From the NCBI GenBank assembly GCA_031255975.1, contig JAIRRM010000060.1, positions 1 to 5,584 on the forward strand: DNA of 5,584 bases, written 5' to 3'. The translations under genes were made by a program, and so were the position numbers. The DNA is from Propionibacteriaceae bacterium. GTDB lineage: Bacteria > Actinomycetota > Actinomycetes > Propionibacteriales > Propionibacteriaceae. Every line of letters begins with the position of its first letter. The stretch's first letter is position 1. This document shows positions 1-5,584 of this stretch, in pieces. The notes beneath the pieces were generated by a model, which had not been told where the DNA came from, searched no databases, and saw only the letters and a list, made by a program, of their open reading frames with translations.

Positions 1-1944
1 CCGAACTGTCCGGAGGCAATCGCCGCGCTGGAGATAGCGCATCAGGCCGCCATCCTGCTGGAGTTCCAGGCCAGTGAGCCGGGGCAACTCGCCGAGATCA
101 CCCAAGCCGCCGCGCAAACCCTCGCAGAGCTGCCGCTCACCTCCCCCGCCGAACTCATCAGCGACGTGACGGCACGCAACAGCTTGTGGAGTTTCCGTAA
201 AGGGTTGTACACGTCGGTGGCCGCCGGTCGGCCACAGGGAACCACCGCCTTGTTGGAGGACGTGGTGGTGCCGGTGGACAAACTGGCAAACACCTGTGTT
301 GATCTTGGCGCGGCGTTTGACCAGTATGGCTACCACGACGCCGTGATTTTCGGACACGCCAAAGACGGCAACATCCACTTCATGATTACTGACCACTTCA
401 CCGACTCCGCTGCCAAGGCAAAACTGGGAGATTTCACCAGCGATATGGTGGAGATCATCTGCGGTTATCAAGGCAGTTGCAAAGCCGAACATGGCACCGG
501 ACGAGTAATGGCACCGTTCGTACGACGCCAATGGGGCGACGAGTTGTATCAGGTAATGCTGGATGTGAAGCATCTTTTTGACCCGGAGTTGCGACTCAAC
601 CCCGGTGTGCTCATTGCTGAGAACCCGCAGGCGCACCTGAACCAGATCAAAGCTCCAGAGGCGGTGGACGACCTAGTTGATCTGTGCGTGGAGTGTGGCT
701 ACTGCGAACCCACCTGCCCGTCCCGCGAGCTAACGTTGACACCACGGCAACGCATCGCGATACAGCGTGACATCGCCGCAGCGGCTGCCAGCGGCGATCA
801 AGCCACGGTACGCGAGTTGGAGCGGGCGTATGTTTACGACGGGATACACACCTGCGCCGTGGATGGCTGGTGCGGTCTCGCCTGTCCGGTGAGTATCAAC
901 ACTGGCCATTATGTCAAGAAGTTACGCAGCGCGGCGGTGCCCAAACCGGTGGCCGCGGGCTGGACATTCGCCGCGAATCATTGGAAGGGCACCACCGGGT
1001 TGGCCGCATTCGCGCTCAGCACCGTCAAGGCGTTACCGGGATCACTGCAAACCGCGGTGATCGGCGTCGACCATGCGGCCCGCGCCGTTATCGGCCCCGA
1101 CACTGTGCCGTTGTGGAGTCGAGAATTGCCCCAGGGCGGCAAAAGACGAGCCCGACCCGCCCCGAGCATTCCCGTCGCCGCGGTATATCTGCCAGCCTGT
1201 GTCAACGCCATGTTTGGATCTGCTAACTCGTCACTTGATGGGCGCGACGGCCCGAAACCACCCGGCGTGCAGTCGGCGTTTGAGTGGCTGTGCGCATTAG
1301 TCGGAATCGCTCTGTTCGTGCCTCCTGATGTGGACATGCTCTGTTGCGGCACGGTGTGGACATCCAAAGGCATTTTGAGGGGCAAGGCGGTGATGGCAAA
1401 GAAAGTCATCAAGGCGCTGGAAAGAGCCACTCAGGATTGGAAGTTGCCGGTGGTGTGCGACGCCTCCAGTTGCACCGAGGGGTTCCAACGAACCGTGGCG
1501 GAAGCAGGCATTGAGGCAAAGATCGTTGACGCGGTGCAGTTCGTCGCAGAGCGTATCCTGCCGCTACTGCCAGAACACACCAAGTTGCCATCTATCACGT
1601 TGCATGAGACCTGCTCGTCGACGCAACTCGGCAGTAACGAGGCGTTGCGACAAGTGGCAGGTGCCGTGGCCGAAGTGGTGCAGGTGCCCATCGACAAAGG
1701 ATGCTGTGCTTTCGCCGGTGATCGCGGCCTGCTGCATCCAGAGTTGACCGCCGCCGCCACCAGAGCCGAGGCCGCGGAGGTGGCACGGCTGAACGCCACC
1801 GTACATGCCAGTTGTAACCGCACCTGCGAACTCGGCATGACTCGCGCCACCGGCAAGCCGTACCGTCATGTGTTGGAACTGCTCGCCGAACAACTGGCCG
1901 CCAGCACCGATTCTGCCGCCGCTTCGGCCAATCCCGACAAATAA
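1..1944 (+). CDS. FAD-linked oxidase / Fe-S oxidoreductase fusion (D-2-hydroxyacid dehydrogenase, YdiJ/Dld-like), 5' partial
   Basis: The frame is open from base 1 to TAA 1942-1944 (647 residues visible). The GTG at 166 is an internal Val, because matching protein sequence continues upstream. Visible residues 1-210 are the C-terminal part of an FAD-oxidase (vanillyl-alcohol oxidase superfamily). They carry GHAKDGNIH (H119, H126) and EHGTGR (E163, H164), the pattern that binds the catalytic metal in D-lactate and D-2-hydroxyglutarate dehydrogenases. Residues 229-239 hold CVECGYCEPTCP and residues 285-295 hold CAVDGWCGLAC, two [4Fe-4S] sites. Two CCG-type cysteine-rich modules follow: C400, CCG at 448-450 and C486/C491; then C538, CCA at 568-570 and C605/C609. 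Family members are commonly about 950-1000 residues, so roughly 300 residues of the FAD-binding (PCMH) half lie outside the window. I infer oxidation of a D-2-hydroxy acid with electrons passed through the clusters to a quinone or other acceptor. The substrate is not determined: the 'KYD' seen in D-2-hydroxyglutarate dehydrogenases reads 'LED' here. No signal peptide or membrane segment is visible. It converges on dapA. Confidence 0.88.
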   Translation, partial: PNCPEAIAALEIAHQAAILLEFQASEPGQLAEITQAAAQTLAELPLTSPAELISDVTARNSLWSFRKGLYTSVAAGRPQGTTALLEDVVVPVDKLANTCVDLGAAFDQYGYHDAVIFGHAKDGNIHFMITDHFTDSAAKAKLGDFTSDMVEIICGYQGSCKAEHGTGRVMAPFVRRQWGDELYQVMLDVKHLFDPELRLNPGVLIAENPQAHLNQIKAPEAVDDLVDLCVECGYCEPTCPSRELTLTPRQRIAIQRDIAAAAASGDQATVRELERAYVYDGIHTCAVDGWCGLACPVSINTGHYVKKLRSAAVPKPVAAGWTFAANHWKGTTGLAAFALSTVKALPGSLQTAVIGVDHAARAVIGPDTVPLWSRELPQGGKRRARPAPSIPVAAVYLPACVNAMFGSANSSLDGRDGPKPPGVQSAFEWLCALVGIALFVPPDVDMLCCGTVWTSKGILRGKAVMAKKVIKALERATQDWKLPVVCDASSCTEGFQRTVAEAGIEAKIVDAVQFVAERILPLLPEHTKLPSITLHETCSSTQLGSNEALRQVAGAVAEVVQVPIDKGCCAFAGDRGLLHPELTAAATRAEAAEVARLNATVHASCNRTCELGMTRATGKPYRHVLELLAEQLAASTDSAAASANPDK

Positions 1945-1961
1945 CGCAAATGCCGTAAAAG

Positions 1962-2858
1962 CTATCGCGTCGTGGCGTCCAAGATTGCCGCAAAGGCGGC
2001 CTGCTCGGCGTCGGTCGCGGGTAGCAGCGGCTGACGTACCAGCCGATTGGCGAGCACGCCCAAGTGCTCCAATCCGGCCTTGACCAACATGCAACCCTGG
2101 GTGGCGAACACCCCGGTGTACACCGGCAGCACTGTCCGATACGCCGCCAGCGCGCCGACGTGATCCCCGGCAAGGAACAGTTCGATGACCCGCTTGGTCA
2201 CCCGCCCGGTGAAATGCGTGGAAGTGCCAACCACGCCCACGCCACCGATGGAGAGAATCGGCAGCACCAGTGCGTCGTCTCCGGCGTAGTAATCCATTCC
2301 GGTGGCGGCGATCACCTCTGCGCTGCCAGCGAGATCTTTCTTGGCGTCTTTGACGCCGATGATGTTGGGATGCGCTGCCAGTTTGATGAGCGATTTGGTA
2401 TCCACTGGACGTCCGGTGCGGTGCGGGATGTCATAGATGATGACTGGCAAGTCGGTGGCGTCGGCGACTCGCTGAAAGTGCGCCACAATGGCGTCCTGGG
2501 GTGGTAACGAGTAGTAGGGGGTGATGACCAGCAACCCGTCGGCCCCGGCCGCCGCCGCCTCGCACGCCAAGGCGGCGCTGTGCTTGGTGTCGTTGGTACC
2601 CACCCCGGCGACCACCTTGGCCCGATCGCCCACGCTCTCTTTCACGGCGGTTATTAGATCCGCCTTTTCGTCGTGGTAGGTGGTGGGCGCCTCGCCGGTG
2701 GTGCCATTCAGCACCAGGCAATCGTTGCCCATCTCGTCTACCAGATATGCCGCGAGCTTCTTCGCCGCGGCCAGGTCAACTGCGCCGCTCTCATCGAACG
2801 GCGTCACCATTGCCGTCATCAGACGGCCCAATCGCGGTGTCGCTGTGCTCTCAGTCAT
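1962..2858 (-). CDS. dapA: 4-hydroxy-tetrahydrodipicolinate synthase
   Basis: This complete 298-residue protein has the usual length of the family, a class-I aldolase TIM barrel. It condenses pyruvate with aspartate-4-semialdehyde in the first committed step of diaminopimelate/lysine synthesis, in the cytoplasm. Visible motifs in order: GTTGE at 52-56 (pyruvate-carboxylate threonines T53/T54), TPYY at 113-116, IYDIPHRTG with catalytic Tyr142 and substrate-binding Arg147, GVKDAK with Schiff-base Lys170, and GDD at 193-195. At the positions that bind the lysine inhibitor in the E. coli enzyme, His53 is retained (H62) but His56 is Lys65, and Ser48-Ala49 is A57-P58. This resembles Gram-positive enzymes that respond weakly to lysine, so feedback sensitivity is doubtful (inference). 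ATG 2858-2856 is the only good start. It has no Shine-Dalgarno, but TAGCAT lies exactly six bases upstream, which suggests a leaderless mRNA. The gene stands alone, convergent with the oxidoreductase and divergent from the methyltransferase, with no dapB or RNase J gene next to it. A related aldolase such as N-acetylneuraminate lyase is less likely given GVKDAK. Confidence 0.95.
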   Translation of the reverse strand: MTESTATPRLGRLMTAMVTPFDESGAVDLAAAKKLAAYLVDEMGNDCLVLNGTTGEAPTTYHDEKADLITAVKESVGDRAKVVAGVGTNDTKHSAALACEAAAAGADGLLVITPYYSLPPQDAIVAHFQRVADATDLPVIIYDIPHRTGRPVDTKSLIKLAAHPNIIGVKDAKKDLAGSAEVIAATGMDYYAGDDALVLPILSIGGVGVVGTSTHFTGRVTKRVIELFLAGDHVGALAAYRTVLPVYTGVFATQGCMLVKAGLEHLGVLANRLVRQPLLPATDAEQAAFAAILDATTR

Positions 2859-2864
2859 GCAGAC

Positions 2865-2870
2865 ATGCTA
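2865..2870 (-). promoter_or_regulatory. Putative -10 box (TAGCAT) of leaderless dapA promoter
   Basis: Read on the minus strand, TAGCAT (TANNNT type) is followed by six bases, GTCTGC, and then the dapA ATG. That spacing puts the expected +1 on the A of the start codon. No purine-rich Shine-Dalgarno is present in the preceding 20 bases. No convincing -35 hexamer is seen at 16-19 bases, which is common for actinobacterial promoters. This is inferred from sequence pattern only. Confidence 0.45.
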
Positions 2871-2937
2871 ATCGGGTGTCTAAAGGTAGGGTTCAGGCGT
2901 GGGTCACGATGTGGGACGCGCGCTTGGATTATCCGCC

Positions 2938-2943
2938 TAGAAT
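2938..2943 (+). promoter_or_regulatory. Putative -10 box (TAGAAT) of leaderless methyltransferase promoter
   Basis: TAGAAT matches the TANNNT -10 consensus at 5/6 positions of TATAAT. It lies seven bases before GTG 2951, so transcription would start at 2950-2951, on or beside the start codon. There is no Shine-Dalgarno upstream of GTG 2951 and no clear -35 element. This box is the main reason for choosing GTG 2951 over the in-frame ATG at 2909, whose reading frame would include the box itself. Confidence 0.45.
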
Positions 2944-2946
2944 CAA

Positions 2947-2964
2947 CTGTGTGAATGCACACAG
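2947..2964. promoter_or_regulatory. 18-base palindrome at the methyltransferase start; possible CRP/FNR-family operator
   Basis: CTGTGTG-AATG-CACACAG has two perfectly complementary 7-base arms around a 4-base centre and spans the proposed start site and GTG start codon. Its TGTG-N8-CACA spacing equals that of CRP-family operators (TGTGA-N6-TCACA, including actinobacterial GlxR/Cmr sites), but the fifth base of each half-site does not match. A regulator bound here would block initiation. If transcription started further upstream, the same sequence could instead form a hairpin hiding the GTG. A 7-base stem alone can occur by chance in a window this size; its position is what gives it weight. 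Confidence 0.35.
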
Positions 2965-3610
2965 GACCCCTGCTGTTGCCAATCTGCTCGACTCCGAGTC
3001 GCTGTCACTGGCAGAGGATTACGTCTACCTGCCTGACGCAGTGCGGCAGGCCCGCGAAGACGCCTTGGTGTCGCTCGGCGAAGCCCCCAGCAACGGGGTG
3101 TGCGCGGCATTGGTGTTTCTCGCACGGATGCTGGACGCAAAAGCGGTGGTGGAAGTGGGTACCGGTGCCGGGGTCACTGGGCTGGCACTTTTCGCTGGGA
3201 TGAACCCAGCCGGCATTCTCACCAGCATCGACAGCGAGGCCGACTGGCAGTTGGAGGCCCGGCAGGCGTTTACTGCGGCTGGCATTGCCCCGCGCCGTTT
3301 CCGTACCATCGCCGGGGTGGCGCTCGACGTGCTGCCCAAACTCTCCGACGGCGCGTACGACATGGTTTTCGTGAACGGCGACAAGCTGGAGTATGTGGAG
3401 TACGTAGCCCAGGCGGCACGACTACTGCGCAGCGGTGGCCTGCTGGTGCTGTACGACATCTTGTGGCGCAATTTGGTGGCCAATCCCCGCAACGAGGACG
3501 ACGAGACGGTCATTATGCGCGAGACGTTACAGTCCGTCCAGGATCTCGGCGACTTCACCCCGCTGCTGATCCCATTGGGTTCCGGACTGTTGGCCGCTAT
3601 CAAGGACTGA
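2951..3610 (+). CDS. Class-I SAM-dependent O-methyltransferase-like protein
   Basis: From GTG 2951 the product is 219 residues, close to the roughly 215-220 of the actinobacterial family it resembles (mycobacterial Rv1220c-type methyltransferases, COMT/CCoAOMT fold). Longer reading frames exist from ATG 2909 or from inside dapA, but the added residues look unlike the family and overlap the promoter or dapA. Visible elements: a helical N-terminus (LPDAVRQARED, 28-37); SAM motif I VVEVGTGAGVTGL at 66-78; acidic D94 after strand 2, which should bind the SAM ribose; the strand-4 motif VFVNGDK at 139-145; strand 5 GGLLVLYDILW at 162-172; and C-terminus LLIPLGSGLLAAIKD. The metal site of cation-dependent relatives (DADK and later DN) is degenerate, with N142 for the first Asp and D169-I170 for Asp-Asn. 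Substrate and metal need are therefore unknown, and it may methylate a small molecule without Mg2+ or have lost that activity. No signal peptide or membrane segment is seen. It ends 48 bases before ftsH. Confidence 0.85.
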   Translation: MNAHRTPAVANLLDSESLSLAEDYVYLPDAVRQAREDALVSLGEAPSNGVCAALVFLARMLDAKAVVEVGTGAGVTGLALFAGMNPAGILTSIDSEADWQLEARQAFTAAGIAPRRFRTIAGVALDVLPKLSDGAYDMVFVNGDKLEYVEYVAQAARLLRSGGLLVLYDILWRNLVANPRNEDDETVIMRETLQSVQDLGDFTPLLIPLGSGLLAAIKD

Positions 3611-3648
3611 TACGACGACAGATAGACTTGGGCTTTAGTTCGTCAAGC

Positions 3649-3654
3649 AAGGAG
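3649..3654 (+). promoter_or_regulatory. Ribosome binding site of ftsH
   Basis: AAGGAG lies four bases before ATG 3659. It is the only clear Shine-Dalgarno in the window and fixes the ftsH start, which in turn fixes the long proline-rich N-terminal tail as part of the protein. The contrast with the two genes upstream, which lack one, supports their leaderless reading. Confidence 0.75.
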
Positions 3655-3658
3655 TCAG

Positions 3659-5584
3659 ATGAGCGAGCCGAGCACCGCCAAAGAGCCGCCCGCGAGTAAC
3701 GCCGCGACCGCTGACCGGCCCCAGCTTCGTCCGAAGCAGCCGGTACGTCGCCCTGCGCCCCGACCCGGCGGCACCCCGGACGCCCCGCTCGACTCCCCCC
3801 GGCCCTGGCGCACCGAAGGATTGCGCGAACCGCAGCGCGGCAGCGGTACTCAGCCCCAAGGCGGTTCCCCAAAGAAAGGCCCCAACTTCAGTTGGCAGTT
3901 TTGGGTGAGCGCCGGGTTGCTGTTACTCGCATTTTTCTCGTTCAACACCTGGATGAGCAACCGTAACCGACCGCCGGACATCGCGTACACCGAGTTCCTG
4001 GCACAGTTGCAATCAGGGAACGTCAAAACGGTGCACTCCAAGGGCGACACCATTGATGGAGAACTCACCACCGCCACCGATCTGAAGGACGACAACGGCA
4101 AGTCGACCGGCAGCACCTACACCAAGTTCTACACCGAGCGCCCCACTTTCGCCGAAGACGAACTGTGGAGGTTGCTGGCCAACCATAACGTGACCGTCAC
4201 CGCTACCCCGGTATACGAAGAAACCCCGCTGTGGCGGGCGCTGCTCAGCGCCGTACTGCCGTGGCTGGTGCTCATCGGCGTATATGTGTGGTTCTTCCGA
4301 CGTATGTCAAAAGGCGGCGGGCTAAACCCGTTCGGTGGCATGAGCCGCAACGTGAAGCCGGTGGAGAAAGAGAAGGTACGAGTCAACTTCTCCGACGTTG
4401 CCGGTATCGACGAGGTGAAAGACCAAGTCTCCGAGATCGTGGATTTTCTGAAAAACCCCGGCAAATACCGCCGCGTGGGCGCACGCGCCCCAAAGGGGGT
4501 GTTGCTGGAGGGCGCGCCCGGCACCGGCAAGACGCTGCTGGCCCGGGCCACTGCCGGCGAAGCCGAGGTGCCATTCTTCTCGGCGTCGGCCTCCGAGTTC
4601 ATTGAGATGATCGTCGGCGTGGGCGCGCAGCGGGTACGGCAGTTGTTCGACGAGGCTCGCAAGGCGGCTCCGTCCATCATCTTCATCGACGAGATTGACG
4701 CCATCGGGCGGGCCCGCGGGTCAAACCGCTCCATGGGAGGCCACGATGAGCGGGAACAAACGCTGAACCAGGTGCTCACCGAGATGGACGGCTTCGACGG
4801 CACCGAGGGTGTGGTGGTGATGGCCGCAACCAACCGTTCGGATGTGCTGGACGCGGCGCTCACCAGGCCGGGGCGCTTTGATCGGGTGATAACCGTGAAC
4901 ACACCCGATCTGGACGGGCGCGAGCAGATTCTCAAGGTACACACCCGCAAGATTCCATTGGCCCCCGACGTTACGCTGCGCGACATGGCCGCTACCACCC
5001 CCGGTATGACCGGTGCCGATCTGGCGAACCTGGCGAACGAGGCGGCGCTACTGGCCGCAAAGCGCTCTGACACCAAGGTTTACATGCGCGATTTCATGAA
5101 CGCATTGGAAAAGATCCAACTCGGCGTGGCTCGCTCCGTGGTAATCCCCGAGGATGAGCGCCGCCGTACCGCGTACCACGAGGCCGGCCACGCGCTGCTT
5201 GGCATGTTGCAAAAGGGTGCCGACCCGGTGCGTAAGGTGTCGATCATCCCGCGCGGGCAGGCGATGGGCGTCACGCTCAGCACCCCGGACACCGACAAAT
5301 ACGGCTACGACGAGGAGTACCTGCGTGGCCGTATCGTGGGCGCTCTGGGTGGCATGGCGGCCGAGGACGTGGTTTTCGGCGTCACCACCACCGGCGCGGA
5401 TTCCGACCTCAGACAGGCCACCAACATCGCCCGGCAGATGGTGGGCAAGTGGGGCATGAGCGAAAAAGTTGGCCCGATGCAGGTGCTCTCCGATCAGGTT
5501 GACCCTCGCACCATGGGTATCGCCGAGGAGACGTTGGCGTTGGTGGATGCGGAGGTGCGCCGTATCATCGGCGAATGCCAGGTG
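3659..5584 (+). CDS. ftsH: ATP-dependent zinc metalloprotease FtsH, 3' partial
   Basis: The frame is open from ATG 3659 to the right edge (642 residues visible). FtsH is a hexameric inner-membrane AAA+ protease that extracts and degrades misfolded membrane proteins and some short-lived regulators. Order of elements: a proline/arginine-rich cytosolic tail (1-78); TM1 (about 81-99); an extracytoplasmic domain (about 100-193); TM2 (about 195-214); Walker A GAPGTGKT (285-292, K291); a pore loop reading E-M-I-V-G with I318 where the family usually has Phe; Walker B IIFIDEID (D344, E345); the second region of homology [20 protein letters not shown] (390-409) with arginine fingers R406 and R409; zinc site HEAGH (H507, E508, H511); and the third zinc ligand in [10 protein letters not shown] (D583). 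All catalytic residues expected so far are intact. Known members run about 600-800 residues, so the end of the M41 peptidase domain and any tail lie outside. It follows the methyltransferase by 48 bases and may share its transcript. The common actinobacterial neighbours tilS and hpt are absent upstream. Confidence 0.97.
   Translation, partial: MSEPSTAKEPPASNAATADRPQLRPKQPVRRPAPRPGGTPDAPLDSPRPWRTEGLREPQRGSGTQPQGGSPKKGPNFSWQFWVSAGLLLLAFFSFNTWMSNRNRPPDIAYTEFLAQLQSGNVKTVHSKGDTIDGELTTATDLKDDNGKSTGSTYTKFYTERPTFAEDELWRLLANHNVTVTATPVYEETPLWRALLSAVLPWLVLIGVYVWFFRRMSKGGGLNPFGGMSRNVKPVEKEKVRVNFSDVAGIDEVKDQVSEIVDFLKNPGKYRRVGARAPKGVLLEGAPGTGKTLLARATAGEAEVPFFSASASEFIEMIVGVGAQRVRQLFDEARKAAPSIIFIDEIDAIGRARGSNRSMGGHDEREQTLNQVLTEMDGFDGTEGVVVMAATNRSDVLDAALTRPGRFDRVITVNTPDLDGREQILKVHTRKIPLAPDVTLRDMAATTPGMTGADLANLANEAALLAAKRSDTKVYMRDFMNALEKIQLGVARSVVIPEDERRRTAYHEAGHALLGMLQKGADPVRKVSIIPRGQAMGVTLSTPDTDKYGYDEEYLRGRIVGALGGMAAEDVVFGVTTTGADSDLRQATNIARQMVGKWGMSEKVGPMQVLSDQVDPRTMGIAEETLALVDAEVRRIIGECQV

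Noticed and set aside
1698..1713. CCA instead of CCG in the second cysteine-rich module of the oxidoreductase as a defect
   Set aside because: Both cysteines are kept and the flanking AFAGDRG sequence looks family-like; Gly to Ala here is probably ordinary subfamily variation.
166..1944. Treating GTG 166 as the start of the oxidoreductase
   Set aside because: The same frame is open back to base 1 and encodes family-like sequence (ILLEFQ upstream of LWSFRKG), so the gene begins outside the window.
1564..2173. Minus-strand open frames of 176 and 192 codons across the oxidoreductase end and the dapA 3' end
   Set aside because: They overlap two well-supported genes, have composition typical of shadow frames and show no family features.
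2861..2881. Inverted repeat AGACA-N11-TGTCT just upstream of dapA
   Set aside because: A 5-base stem with an 11-base loop is expected often by chance, and it overlaps the proposed -10 box; too weak to call an operator or hairpin.
2747..2950. N-terminal extension of the methyltransferase overlapping dapA
   Set aside because: The extra residues are antisense to dapA and do not look like the methyltransferase family; GTG 2951 gives the normal length and fits the -10 box.
3623..3628. TAGACT as a separate ftsH promoter
   Set aside because: It fits TANNNT, but no -35 is seen and one such hexamer in a 48-base gap is unremarkable; cotranscription with the methyltransferase is equally likely.
4129..5076. 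315-codon open frame on the minus strand inside ftsH
   Set aside because: Ser/Arg/Pro-rich translation with no recognisable motif, lying fully antisense to a strongly conserved AAA+ domain: a typical shadow frame in G+C-rich DNA.

Overview
The window is G+C-rich and densely coding. Three traits suggest a high-GC actinomycete-like bacterium (Actinomycetota): strong preference for G/C at third codon positions, a methyltransferase of the short actinobacterial class-I type with a C-terminus ending in PLGSGLLAAIKD, and two genes with no Shine-Dalgarno but a TANNNT box 6-7 bases before the start codon. I cannot place it below phylum from sequence alone. I found no tRNA, rRNA, insertion sequence, CRISPR array or phage gene.

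Layout: (1) bases 1-1944, plus strand: the C-terminal two thirds of a fused flavin/iron-sulfur oxidoreductase (FAD-oxidase C-terminal domain, 2x[4Fe-4S] ferredoxin-like module, two CCG cysteine-rich modules), entering from the left edge. (2) 1962-2858, minus strand: a complete dapA (4-hydroxy-tetrahydrodipicolinate synthase), convergent with gene 1 and separated from it by only 17 bases. (3) 2859-2950: a 92-base divergent promoter region. (4) 2951-3610, plus strand: a complete class-I O-methyltransferase-like protein, best started at GTG 2951. (5) 3659-5584, plus strand: ftsH, the membrane-bound AAA+ zinc metalloprotease, with a strong Shine-Dalgarno and running off the right edge.

The genes do not form one obvious pathway. 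dapA makes the lysine/diaminopimelate precursor for the cell wall. The oxidoreductase probably oxidises a D-2-hydroxy acid and passes electrons through its Fe-S clusters. FtsH handles membrane-protein quality control. The methyltransferase has no assigned substrate and sits 48 bases upstream of ftsH on the same strand, so the two may be cotranscribed. The most interesting non-coding signal is the dapA/methyltransferase intergenic region. Both divergent genes look leaderless, and an 18-base palindrome with TGTG-N8-CACA spacing (compatible with a CRP/FNR-family operator) lies across the methyltransferase start. I see no evidence for a wholly new system; the points of interest are residue-level departures and regulatory architecture.
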